Shown here piece after piece: positions 26,131-38,241 of a DNA stretch of 64,000 nucleotides. The notes below the pieces were generated by a model. It made no database searches, was not told where the DNA came from, and was given only the letters and a program-made list of their open reading frames with translations. The translations under genes and the position numbers were made by a program. This DNA comes from Eutreptiella sp. 'Long Island Sound 2002' (taxonomy: Eukaryota; Euglenozoa; Euglenophyceae; Eutreptiales; Eutreptiaceae), in NCBI GenBank assembly GCA_964036045.1, contig OZ038384.1, positions 56,641,355 to 56,705,354 of the forward strand, written 5' to 3'. How positions within the stretch are numbered: position 1 is the first letter of the stretch; the number at the start of each line of letters is the position of its first letter.

Positions 26131-27597
26131 CATGAGGTATGGCGGGGCCTTAATACATGCATGAGGTATGGCGGGGCTTCGGTACATGCATGAGGAATGG
26201 CGGGGCCTTGGTACATGCATGAGGGATGGCGGGGCCTTGGTACATGCATGAGGTATGGCGGTGCTTCGGTACATGCATCAGAGATGGCGGGGCCCTGGTA
26301 CATGCATGAGGGATGGCGGGGCTCCCGTACATGCATGAGGTATGGCGGGGCCTTGGTACATGCATGAGGGAAGGCGGGGCTTTGGTACATGCATGAGGTA
26401 TGGCGGGGCGTTGGTACATGCATGAGGTATCGCGGGGCTTTGGTACATTCATGAGGTGTGGCGGGGCTTTGGTTCATGCGTGAGGTATGGCGGGGCCTTG
26501 GTACATGCATGAGGTCTGGCGGGGCTTCGGTACATGCATGAGGTATGGCGGTGCTTCGGTACATGCCTGAGGTATGGCGGGGCTCCGGTACATGCATGAT
26601 GTATGGCGGGGTTTTGGTACATGCATGAGGTATGGCGGGGCGTTGGTGCATGCATGAGGTATCGCGGGGCTTTGGTACATGCATGAGGTGTGGCGGGTCT
26701 TTGGTACATGCATGAGGTGTGGCGGGGCTTCGGTACATGCATGAGGTATGGCGGGGTCTTGGTACATGCATGAGGTATGGCGGGGCTTTGGTACATGCAT
26801 GAGGTATGGCGGGGCTTCGGTACATGCATGACTTATGGCGGGGCTTTGGTACATGCATGAGGTATGGCGGGGCTTTGGTACATGCATGAGGTATGGCGGG
26901 GCGTTGGTACATGCATGAGGTATCGCGGGGCTTTGGTACATGCATGAGGGAAGGCGGGGCTTTGGTACATGCATGAGGTATGGCGGGGCTTCGGTACATG
27001 CATGAGGTATGGCGGGGCTTCGGTACATGCATGAGGTATGGCGGGGCTTCGGTACATGCATGAGGTGTGGCGGGGCTTCGGTACATGCATGAGGTATGGC
27101 GGGGCTTCGGTACATGCATGAGGGATGGCGGGGCTTTGATACATGCATGAGGGAAGGCGGGGCTTTGGTACATGCATGAGGTATGGCGGGGCCTCGGTAC
27201 ATGCATGAGGGAAGGCGGGGCTTTGGTACATGCATGAGGTATGGCGGGGCCTTAATACATGCATGAGGTATGGCGGGGCTTCGGTACATGCATGAGGTAT
27301 GGCGGGGCCTTGGTACATGCATGAGGGATGGCGGGGCCTTGGTACATGCATGAGGTATGGCGGGGCATCGGTACATGCATGAGGGATGGCGGGGCCCTGG
27401 TACATGCATGAGGGATGGCGGGGCTCCGGTACATGCATGAGGTATGGCGGGGCCTTGGTACATGCATGAGGGAAGGCGGGGCTTTGGTACATGCATGAGG
27501 TATGGCGGGGCGTTGGTACATGCATGAGGTATCGCGGGGCTTTGGTGAATGCATGAGGTGTGGCGGGGCTTTGGTTCATGCGTGAGGTATGGCGGGG
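26080..27597. repeat. 38-unit (1,102-bp) spaced duplication of a 415-bp run
   Basis: A run with a GCCTCGG end, an AATACATG unit, GGCCCTGG and GGCTCC ends and a GGTTCATGCGTG unit lies at about 26,080-26,495 and again at about 27,182-27,597. The AATAC marks are 26,152 and 27,254, exactly 1,102 bp apart; an earlier one at 23,194 is 102 units upstream. The units between the two runs do not continue the match. Confidence 0.83.
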
Positions 27598-30500
27598 CGT
27601 TGGTACATGCATGAGGTATCGCGGGGCTTTGGTACATGCATGAGGTGTGGCGGGGCCTTGGTACATGCATGAGGTGTGGCGGGGCTTTGGTACATGCATG
27701 AGGTATGGCGGGGCTTCGGTACATGCATGAGGTATGGAGGGGCTTTGGTTCATGCGTGAGGTGTGGCGGGGCCTTGGTACATGCATGAGGTCTGGCGGGG
27801 CTTCGGTACATGCATGAGGTATGGCGGTGCTTCGGTACATGCATGAGGGATGGCGGGGCTCCGGTACATGCATGAGGTATGGCGGGGCCTTGGTACATGC
27901 ATGAGGTATGGCGGGGCATTGGTGCATGCATGAGGTATCGCGGGGCTTTGGTACATGCATGAGGGAAGGCGGGTCTTTGGTACATGCATGAGGGAAGGCG
28001 GGGCTTCGGTACATGCATGAGGTATGGCGGGGTATTGGTACATGCATGAGGTATGGCGGGGCTTTGGTACATGCATGAGGTATGGCGGGGCTTCGGTACA
28101 TGCATGACTTATGGCGGGGCTTTGGTACATGCATGAGGTATGGCGGGGCTTTGGTACATGCATGAGGTATGGCGGGGCGTTGATACATGCATGAGGTATC
28201 GCGGGGCTTTGGTACATGCATGAGGGAAGGCGGGGCTTTGGTACATGCATGAGGTATGGCGGGGCATTGGTACAACCATGAGGTATGGCCGGGCTTCGGT
28301 ACATGCATGATGTATGCCGGGGCTTCGGTACATGCATGAGGTATGGCGGGGCTTCGGTACATGCATGAGGTATGGAAGGGGTTCGGTACATGCATGAGGT
28401 TTGGCGGGGCCTTGGTACATGCATGAGGTATGGCGGGGCGTTGGTACATGCATGAGGGATGGCGGGGCCTTGGTACATGCATGGGGGATGGCGGAGCTTT
28501 GGTACATGCATGAGGTATGGCGGGGCTTTGGTACATGCATGAGGTATGGCGAGCCTTTGGTACATGAATGAGGTATGGCGGGGCTTCGGTACATGCATGA
28601 GGGATGGCGGGGCTTTGGTACATGCATGAGGTATGGCGGGGCATTGGTACATGCATGAGGTATGGCGGGGCTTCGGTACATGCATGAGGTATGGCGGGGC
28701 TTCGGTACATGCATGAGGGATGGCGGGGCTTTGGTACATGCATGAGGTATGGCGGGGCTTTGGTACATGCATGACGTATGGCGGGACTTCGGTACATGCA
28801 TGAGGTATGGCGGGGCTTTGGTGCGTGCATGAGGTGTGGCGGGGCTTCAGTACATGCATGAGGTATGGCGGGGCTTCGGTACCTGCATGAGGTGTGGCGG
28901 GGCTTCGGTACATGCACAAGGGATGGCGGGGCATTGGTACATGCATGATGTATGGCGGGGCCTTGGTACATGCATGAGGTATGGCGGGGCTTTGGTACAT
29001 GCATGAGGGATGGCGGGGCCTTGGTACATGCATGAGGGAAGGCGGGGCATTGGTACATGCGTGAGGTATGGCGGGGCTTCGGTACATGCATGAGGTATGG
29101 CGGGGCTTCGGTACATGCATGAGGTATGGCGGGGCATTGGTACATGCATGAGGAATAGCCGGGCTTCGGTTCATGCATGAGGTCTGGCGGGGCTTCGGTA
29201 CATGCATGAGGTATGGCGGGGCTTCGGTACATGCATGAGGTATGGCGGGGCCTTGGTACATGCATGACTTATGGCGGGGCTTCGGTACATGCATGAGGTC
29301 TGGCGGGGCTTCGGTACATGCATGAGGTATGGCGGGGCTTTGGTACATGCATGAGGTATGGCGGGGCCTTGGTACATGCATGAGGGAAGGCGGGGCATTG
29401 GTACATGCATGAGGGAAGGCGGGGCCTTGGTACATGCATGAGGTATGGCGGGGCATTGGTACATGCATGAGAGAAGGCGGGGCTTTGGTACCTGCATGAG
29501 GTATGGCGGGGCTTCGGTACATGCATGAGGTATGGCGAGGCTTTGGTACATGCATGAGGGATGGCGGGGTCTTGGTACATGCATGAGGTATGGCGGGGCC
29601 TTGGTACATGCATGAGGTATGGCGGCGCTTCGGTACATGCATGAGGTATGGCGGGGCCTCCGTACGTGCATGAGGTATGCCGGGGCCTTGGTACATGCAT
29701 GAGGTATGGCGGGGCTTCGGTACATGCATGAGGTATGGCGGGGCGTAGGTACATGCATGAGTTCTGGCGGGGCTTCGGTACATGCATGAGGTATGGCGGT
29801 GCTTCGGCACATGCATGAGGTATGGCGGGGCTTCGGTACATGCATGAGGGATGGCGGGGGTTCGGTACATGCATGAGGTATGGCGGGGCCTTGGTACATG
29901 CATGAGGTATGGCGGGGCGTTGGTACATGCATGAGGGATGGCGGGGCCTTGGTACATGCATGAGGTATGGCGAGCCTTTGGTACATGCATGAGGTATGGC
30001 GGGGCTTTGGTACATGAATGAGGTATGGCGGGGCTTCGGTACATGCATGAGGGATGGCGGGGCTTTGGTACATGCATGAGGTATGGCGGGGCATTGGTAC
30101 ATGCATGAGGTATGGCGGGGCTTCGGTACATGCATGAGGTATGGCGGGGCTTCGGTACATGCATGAGGTATGGCGGGGCTTCGGTACATGCATGAGGGAT
30201 GGCGGGGCTTTGGTACATGCATGAGGAATAGCCGGGCTTCGGTACATGCATGAGGTCTGGCGGGGCTTCGGTACATGCATGAGGTATGGCGGGGCTTCGG
30301 TACATGCATGAGGTATGGCGGGGCCTTGGTACATGCATGAGGTATGGCGGGTTCTTGGTACATGCATGAGGTTTGGCGGGGCTCCGGTACATGCATGAGG
30401 TATGGCGGGGCTTTGGTACATGCATGAGGTATGGCGGGGCCTTGGTAAATGCATGAGGTATCGCGGGGCTTCGGTACATGCATGAGGTATGGCGGGACCT

Positions 30501-31732
30501 TGGTACATGCATGAGGTATGGTGGGGCTTCGGTACATGCATGAGGTATGGCGGTGCTTTGGTACATGCATGAGCTATGGCGGGGCTTTGGTACATGCATG
30601 AGGTATGGCGGGGCCTTGGTACATGCATGAGGGATGGCGGGGCCTTGGTACACGCATGAGGTATGGCGGGGCTTCGGTACATGCATGAGGTATGGCGGGG
30701 CCTTGGTACATGCATGAGGTATGGCGGGGCCTTGGTACATGCATGAGGTATGGCGGGGCTTTGGTACATGCATGAGGTATGGCGGGGCTCCGGTACATGC
30801 ATGAGGTATGGCGGGGCTTTGGTACATGCATGAGGTATGGCGGGGCTTTGGTACATGCATGAGGTATGGCGGGGCCTTGGTACATGCATGAGGTATGGCG
30901 GGACTTCGGTACATGCATGAGGTAGGGCGGAGCCTTGGTACATGCATGAGGTATGGCGGGGCCTTGATACATGCATGAGGTATGGCGGGGCATTGGTACA
31001 TGCATGAGGCATGGCGGGGCCTTGGTACATGCCTGAGGTATGGCGGGGCTTTGGTACATGCATGAGGTATGGCGGGGCCTTGGTACATGCATGAGGTATG
31101 GCGGGGCCTTGGTACATGCATGAGGGAAGGCGGGGCCTTGGTACATGCATGAGGTATGGCGGGGCTTCGGTACATGCATGAGGTATGGCGGGACCTTGGT
31201 ACATGCATGAGGTATGGTGGGGCTTTGGTACATGCATGAGGTATGGCGGGGCTTTGGTACATGCATGAGCTACGGCGGGGCTTTGGTACATGCATGAGGG
31301 ATGGCGGGTTCTTGGTACATGCATGAGGTATGGCGGGGCTTTGGTACATGCATGAGGTATGGCGGGGCCTTGGTACATGCATGAGGGATGGCGGGGCTTT
31401 CGTACATGCATGAGGTATGGCGCGGCTTCGGTACATGCATGAGGTATGGCGGGGCTTCGGTACATGCATGAGGTCCGGCGGGGCTTTGGTACATGCATGA
31501 GGGATGGCGGAGCTTTGGTACATGCATGAGGGAAGGCGGGGCTCTGGTACATGCATGAGGTATGGCGGGGCTTTGGTACATGCATGACGTATGGCGGGGC
31601 CTTGGTACATGCATGAGGTATGGCGGGGCTTCGGTACATGCATGAGGTATGGCGGGGCTTTGGTACATGCATGAGGTATGGCGGGGCCTTGGTACATGCA
31701 TGAGGTATGGCGGGGCCTTGGTACATGCATGA
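27598..31732. repeat. Domain F: mixed 29-bp units
   Basis: No clean long block pair was found by eye here. The last GGTGCGTGC cassette (28,820) and the first GGTAGGGCGG cassette (30,921) both fall in this stretch, so it is the transition between the two halves of the array. Repeated small motifs include CATGAGGAATAGCC (near 29,150 and 30,220). Confidence 0.65.
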
Positions 31733-33820
31733 GGTATTGCGGGGCTTTGGTACATGCATGAGGTATGGCGGGACCTTGGTACATGCATGAGGTATGGTGG
31801 GGCTTTGGTACATGCATGAGGTATGGCGGGGCTTTGGTACATGCATGGGGTATGGCGGGGCTTTGGTACATGCATGAGGTATGGCGGGGCTTTGGTACAT
31901 GCATGAGGTATGGCGGGGCCTTGGTACATGCATGAGGTATGGCGGGGCTTTGGTACATGCATGATGTTTGGCGGGGCTTCGGTACATGCATGAGGTATGG
32001 CGGGGCTTTGGTACATGCATGAGGTATGGCGGGGCCTTGGTACATGCATGAGGTATGGCGGGGCTTCGGTACATGCATGAGGTATGGCGGGACCTTGGTA
32101 CATGCATGAGGTATGGTGGGGCTTTGGTACATGCATGAGGTATGGCGGGGATTTGGTACATGCATGAGGTATGGCGGGGCCTTGGTACATGCATGAGCTA
32201 TGGCGGGGCTTTGGTACATGCATGAGGTATGGCGGGTTCTTGGTACATGCATGAGGTATGGCGGGGCTTTGGTACATGCATGAGGTATGGCGGGGCCTTG
32301 GTACATGCATGAGGTATGGCGGGGCTTTGATACATGCATGAAGGATGGCGGGGCTTCGGTACATGCATGAGGTATGGCGGGACCTTGGTACATGCATGAG
32401 GTATGGTGGGGCTTTGGTACATGCATGAGGTATGGCGGGGATTTGGTACATGCATGAGGTATGGCGGGGCCTTGGTACATGCATGAGCTATGGCGGGGCT
32501 TTGGTACATGCATGAGGTATGGCGGGTTCTTGGTACATGCATGAGGTATGGCGGGGCTTTGGTACATGCATGAGGTATGGCGGGGCCTTGGTACATGCAT
32601 GAGGTATGGCGGGGCCTTGGTACATGCATGAAGGATGGCGGGGCTTCGGTACATGCATGAGGTATGGCGGGGCCTTGGTACATGCATGAGGTATGGCGGG
32701 GCCTTGGTACATGCATGAGGTATGGCGGGGCCTTGGTACATGCATGAGGTATGGCGGGTTCTTGGTACATGCATGGGGTTTGGCGGGGCTCCGGTACATG
32801 CATGAGGTATGGCGGGGCTTTGGTACATGCATGAGGTATGGCGGGGCCTTGGTACATGCATGAGGGATGGCGGGGCCTTGGTACACGCACGAGGTATGGC
32901 GGGGCTTCGGTACATGCATGAGGTATGGCGGGGCCTTGGTACATGCATGAGGGATGGCGGGGCCTTGGTACACGCACGAGGTATGGCGGGGCTTCGGTAC
33001 ATGCATGAGGTATGGCGGGGCCTTGGTACATGCATGAGGTATGGCGGGGCCTTGGTACATGCATGAGGTATGGCGGGGCTTTGGTACATGCATGAGGTAT
33101 GGCGGGGCTCCGGTACATGCATGAGGTATGGCGGGGCTTTGGTACATGCATGAGGTATGGCGGGGCTTCGGTATATGCATGAGGTATGGCGGGGCCTTGG
33201 TACATGCATGAGGTATGGCGGGACTTCGGTACATGCATGAGGTAGGGCGGAGCCTTGGTACATGCATGAGGTATGGCGGGGCCTTGGTATATGCATGAGG
33301 TATGGCGGGGCATTGGTACATGCATGAGTTATGGCGGGGCCTTGGTACATGCCTGAGGTATGGCGGGGCTTTGGTACATGCATGAGGTTTGGCGGGGCCT
33401 TGGTACATGCATGAGGTATGGCGGGGCCTTGGTACATGCATGAGGGAAGGCGGGGCCTTGGTACATGCATGATGTATGGCGGGGCTTCGGTACATGCATG
33501 AGGTATGGCGGGACCTTGGTACATGCATGAGGTATGGTGGGGCTTTGGTACATGCAAGAGGTATGGCGGGGCCTTGGTACATGCATGAGCTATGGCAGGG
33601 CTTTGGTACATGCATGAGGTATGGCGGGTTCTTGGTACATGCATGAGGTATGGCGGGGCTTTGGTACATGCATGAGGTATGGCGGGGCCTTGGTACATGC
33701 ATGAGGTATGGCGGGGCTTTGGTACATGCATGAAGGATGGCGGGGCTTCGGTACATGCATGAGGTATGGCGGGGCCTTGGTACATGCATGAGGTATGGCG
33801 GGGCCTTGGTACATGCATGA
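31733..33820. repeat. 72-unit higher-order block, copy 1 (2,088 bp)
   Basis: Starts at a GGTATTGCGG unit that recurs at 33821, exactly 2,088 bp on. Contains the run GAGCTATGG / GGGTTCTTGG / GATACATG / GAAGGATGG, which is itself present twice 290 bp apart (GAGCTATGG at about 32,196 and 32,486), then two GGTACACGCACGAGG units and the GGTAGGGCGG cassette at 33241. Confidence 0.9.
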
Positions 33821-34760
33821 GGTATTGCGGGGCTTTGGTACATGCATGAGGTATGGCGGGACCTTGGTACATGCATGAGGTATGGTGGGGCTTTGGTACA
33901 TGCATGAGGTATGGCGGGGCTTTGGTACATGCATGGGGTATGGCGGGGCTTTGGTACATGCATGAGGTATGGCGGGGCTTTGGTACATGCATGAGGTATG
34001 GCGGGGCCTTGGTACATGCATGAGGTATGGCGGGGCTTTGGTACATGCATGATGTTTGGCGGGGCTTCGGTACATGCATGAGGTATGGCGGGGCTTTGGT
34101 ACATGCATGAGGTATGGCGGGGCCTTGGTACATGCATGAGGTATGGCGGGGCTTCGGTACATGCATGAGGTATGGCGGGACCTTGGTACATGCATGAGGT
34201 ATGGTGGGGCTTTGGTACATGCATGAGGTATGGCGGGGATTTGGTACATGCATGAGGTATGGCGGGGCCTTGGTACATGCATGAGCTATGGCGGGGCTTT
34301 GGTACATGCATGAGGTATGGCGGGTTCTTGGTACATGCATGAGGTATGGCGGGGCTTTGGTACATGCATGAGGTATGGCGGGGCCTTGGTACATGCATGA
34401 GGTATGGCGGGGCTTTGATACATGCATGAAGGATGGCGGGGCTTCGGTACATGCATGAGGTATGGCGGGACCTTGGTACATGCATGAGGTATGGTGGGGC
34501 TTTGGTACATGCATGAGGTATGGCGGGGATTTGGTACATGCATGAGGTATGGCGGGGCCTTGGTACATGCATGAGCTATGGCGGGGCTTTGGTACATGCA
34601 TGAGGTATGGCGGGTTCTTGGTACATGCATGAGGTATGGCGGGGCTTTGGTACATGCATGAGGTATGGCGGGGCCTTGGTACATGCATGAGGTATGGCGG
34701 GGCCTTGGTACATGCATGAAGGATGGCGGGGCTTCGGTACATGCATGAGGTATGGCGGGG
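33821..34760. repeat. Higher-order block, copy 2 (truncated, about 0.95 kb)
   Basis: Repeats the first 0.97 kb of copy 1 (GGTATTGCGG, CATGGGGTATGG, GATGTTTGG and the paired GAGCTATGG runs at about 34,284 and 34,574) with no difference seen in the diagnostic units checked. It switches near 34,74x-34,79x to a point that matches 32,010 of copy 1, which marks a crossover junction. Confidence 0.87.
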
Positions 34761-36551
34761 CCTTGGTACATGCATGAGGTATGGCGGGGCTTCGGTACAT
34801 GCATGAGGTATGGCGGGACCTTGGTACATGCATGAGGTATGGTGGGGCTTTGGTACATGCATGAGGTATGGCGGGGATTTGGTACATGCATGAGGTATGG
34901 CGGGGCCTTGGTACATGCATGAGCTATGGCGGGGCTTTGGTACATGCATGAGGTATGGCGGGTTCTTGGTACATGCATGAGGTATGGCGGGGCTTTGGTA
35001 CATGCATGAGGTATGGCGGGGCCTTGGTACATGCATGAGGTATGGCGGGGCTTTGATACATGCATGAAGGATGGCGGGGCTTCGGTACATGCATGAGGTA
35101 TGGCGGGACCTTGGTACATGCATGAGGTATGGTGGGGCTTTGGTACATGCATGAGGTATGGCGGGGATTTGGTACATGCATGAGGTATGGCGGGGCCTTG
35201 GTACATGCATGAGCTATGGCGGGGCTTTGGTACATGCATGAGGTATGGCGGGTTCTTGGTACATGCATGAGGTATGGCGGGGCTTTGGTACATGCATGAG
35301 GTATGGCGGGGCCTTGGTACATGCATGAGGTATGGCGGGGCCTTGGTACATGCATGAAGGATGGCGGGGCTTCGGTACATGCATGAGGTATGGCGGGGCC
35401 TTGGTACATGCATGAGGTATGGCGGGGCCTTGGTACATGCATGAGGTATGGCGGGGCCTTGGTACATGCATGAGGTATGGCGGGTTCTTGGTACATGCAT
35501 GGGGTTTGGCGGGGCTCCGGTACATGCATGAGGTATGGCGGGGCTTTGGTACATGCATGAGGTATGGCGGGGCCTTGGTACATGCATGAGGGATGGCGGG
35601 GCCTTGGTACACGCACGAGGTATGGCGGGGCTTCGGTACATGCATGAGGTATGGCGGGGCCTTGGTACATGCATGAGGGATGGCGGGGCCTTGGTACACG
35701 CACGAGGTATGGCGGGGCTTCGGTACATGCATGAGGTATGGCGGGGCCTTGGTACATGCATGAGGTATGGCGGGGCCTTGGTACATGCATGAGGTATGGC
35801 GGGGCTTTGGTACATGCATGAGGTATGGCGGGGCTCCGGTACATGCATGAGGTATGGCGGGGCTTTGGTACATGCATGAGGTATGGCGGGGCTTCGGTAT
35901 ATGCATGAGGTATGGCGGGGCCTTGGTACATGCATGAGGTATGGCGGGACTTCGGTACATGCATGAGGTAGGGCGGAGCCTTGGTACATGCATGAGGTAT
36001 GGCGGGGCCTTGGTATATGCATGAGGTATGGCGGGGCATTGGTACATGCATGAGTTATGGCGGGGCCTTGGTACATGCCTGAGGTATGGCGGGGCTTTGG
36101 TACATGCATGAGGTTTGGCGGGGCCTTGGTACATGCATGAGGTATGGCGGGGCCTTGGTACATGCATGAGGGAAGGCGGGGCCTTGGTACATGCATGATG
36201 TATGGCGGGGCTTCGGTACATGCATGAGGTATGGCGGGACCTTGGTACATGCATGAGGTATGGTGGGGCTTTGGTACATGCAAGAGGTATGGCGGGGCCT
36301 TGGTACATGCATGAGCTATGGCAGGGCTTTGGTACATGCATGAGGTATGGCGGGTTCTTGGTACATGCATGAGGTATGGCGGGGCTTTGGTACATGCATG
36401 AGGTATGGCGGGGCCTTGGTACATGCATGAGGTATGGCGGGGCTTTGGTACATGCATGAAGGATGGCGGGGCTTCGGTACATGCATGAGGTATGGCGGGG
36501 CCTTGGTACATGCATGAGGTATGGCGGGGCCTTGGTACATGCATGAGGTAT
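34736..36551. repeat. 94-unit spaced block, copy 3 (about 1.8 kb, matches 32,010-33,825)
   Basis: Matches 32,010-33,825 at a constant offset of 2,726 bp (94 units). I compared most lines of the two and saw no difference, including rare changes such as GGTATATGC, CATGGGGTTTGG, TGCAAGAGG and both GGTACACGCACGAGG units. The match is lost near 36,545. Confidence 0.92.
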
Positions 36552-36829
36552 GGTGGGGCTTTGGTACATGCATGAGGTATCGCGGGGCTTCGGTACATGC
36601 ATGAGGTATGGCGGGACCTTGGTACATGCATGAGGTATGGTGGGGCTTCGGTACATGCATGAGGTATGGCGGGGCTTTGGTACATGCATGAGGTATGGCG
36701 GGGCTTTGGTACATGCATGAGCTATGGCGGGGCTTTGGTACATGCATGAGGTATGGCGGGGCCTTGGTACATGCATGAGGTTTGGCGGGGCCTTGGTACA
36801 CGCACGAGGTATGGCGGGGCTTCGGTACA

Positions 36830-38241
36830 TGCATGAGGTATGGCGGGGCCTTGGTACATGCATGAGGTATGGCGGGGCCTTGGTACATGCATGAGGTATG
36901 GCGGGGCTTTGGTACATGCATGAGGTATGGCGGGGCTCCGGTACATGCATGAGGTATGGCGGGGCTTTGGTACATGCATGAGGTATGGCGGGGCTTTGGT
37001 ACATGCATGAGGTATGGCGGGGCCTTGGTACATGCATGAGGTATGGCGGGACTTCGGTACATGCATGAGGTAGGGCGGAGCCTTGGTACATGCATGAGGT
37101 ATGGCGGGGCCTTGATACATGCATGAGGTATGGCGGGGCATTGGTACATGCATGAGTTATGGCGGGACCTTGGTACATGCCTGAGGTATGGCGGGGCCTT
37201 GATACATGCATGAGGTTTGGCGGGGCCTTGGTACATGCATGAGGTATGGCGGGGCCTTGGTACATGCATGAGGGAAGGCGGGGCCTTGGTACATGCATGA
37301 TTTATGGCGGGGCTTCGGTACATGCATGAGGTATGGCGGGACCTTGGTACATGCATGAGGTATGGTGGGGCTTTGGTACATGCATGAGGTATGGCGGGGC
37401 TTTGGTACATGCATGAGCTATGGCGGGCCTTTGGTACATGCATGAGGTATGGCGGGTTCTTGGTACATGCATGAGGTATGGCGGGGCTTTGGTACATGCA
37501 TGAGGTATGGCGGGGCCTTGGTACATGCATGAGGTATGGCGGGGCCTTGGTACATGCATGAGGTATGGCGGGGCCTTGGTACATGCATGAGGTATGGCGG
37601 GGCTTTGGTACATGCATGAGGTATGGCGGGGCTCCGGTACATGCATGAGGTATGGCGGGGCTTTGGTACATGCATGAGGTATGGCGGGGCCTTGGTACAT
37701 GCATGAGGTATGGCGGGGCCTTGGTACATGCATGAGGTATGGCGGGACTTCGGTACATGCATGAGGTAGGGCGGAGCCTTGGTACATGCATGAGGTATGG
37801 CGGGGCCTTGATACATGCATGAGGTATGGCGGGGCATTGGTACATGCATGAGTTATGGCGGGGCCTTGGTACATGCCTGAGGTATGGCGGGGCTTTGGTA
37901 CATGCATGAGGTTTGGCGGGGCCTTGGTACATGCATGAGGTATGGCGGGGCCTTGGTACATGCATGAGGGAAGGCGGGGCCTTGGTACATGCATGATGTA
38001 TGGCGGGGCTTCGGTACATGCATGAGGTATGGCGGGACCTTGGTACATGCATGAGGTATGGTGGGGCTTTGGTACATGCATGAGGTATGGCGGGGCTTTG
38101 GTACATGCATCAGCTATGGCGGGCCTTTGGTACATGCATGAGGTATGGCGGGTTCTTGGTACATGCATGAGGTATGGCGGGGCTTTGGTACATGCATGAG
38201 GTATGGCGGGGCCTTGGTACATGCATGAGGTATGGCGGGGC
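36830..38241. repeat. 24-unit (696-bp) tandem pair
   Basis: 36,830-37,525 is followed directly by a near copy at 37,526-38,241. The GGTAGGGCGG marks are 37069 and 37765. Differences are few, for example GGGACCTTGG near 37,160 for GGGGCCTTGG in the second copy, and GCATGAGCTATGG for GCATCAGCTATGG. Confidence 0.87.

Larger units (their letters stand above)
18583..28850. repeat. Domain E marker: GGTGCGTGC / GTGTGG / TTCAGTAC cassette
   Basis: A GGTGCGTGCATG unit followed by a GTGTGG middle and usually a TTCAGTACATG start occurs at 18583, 20207, 22875, 23310, 24238 and 28820. Spacings are 56, 92, 15, 32 and 158 units. An older-looking form with AGTGCGTGC occurs at 5249, 6639, 10983 and 14638. 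The cassette was not seen after 28.9 kb. Confidence 0.85.

Noticed and set aside
27750-35210. A 2,486-codon open frame on the minus strand, and dozens more in all three minus frames (for example 14669-20188, 57089-63598, 37302-41126)
   Set aside because: They overlap each other in three frames and encode the same 29-residue cycle, which is a direct result of a stop-free 29-bp unit. Ends fall wherever a variant unit (GAGCTATGG, GAGTTATGG, GACTTATGG, GCATCAGG, CATTAGG) happens to put a stop in that frame. Each base takes codon positions 1, 2 and 3 in successive units, so no codon-position bias can exist, and the variable windows change amino acids freely. There is no unique N- or C-terminal sequence, intron signal or upstream region.
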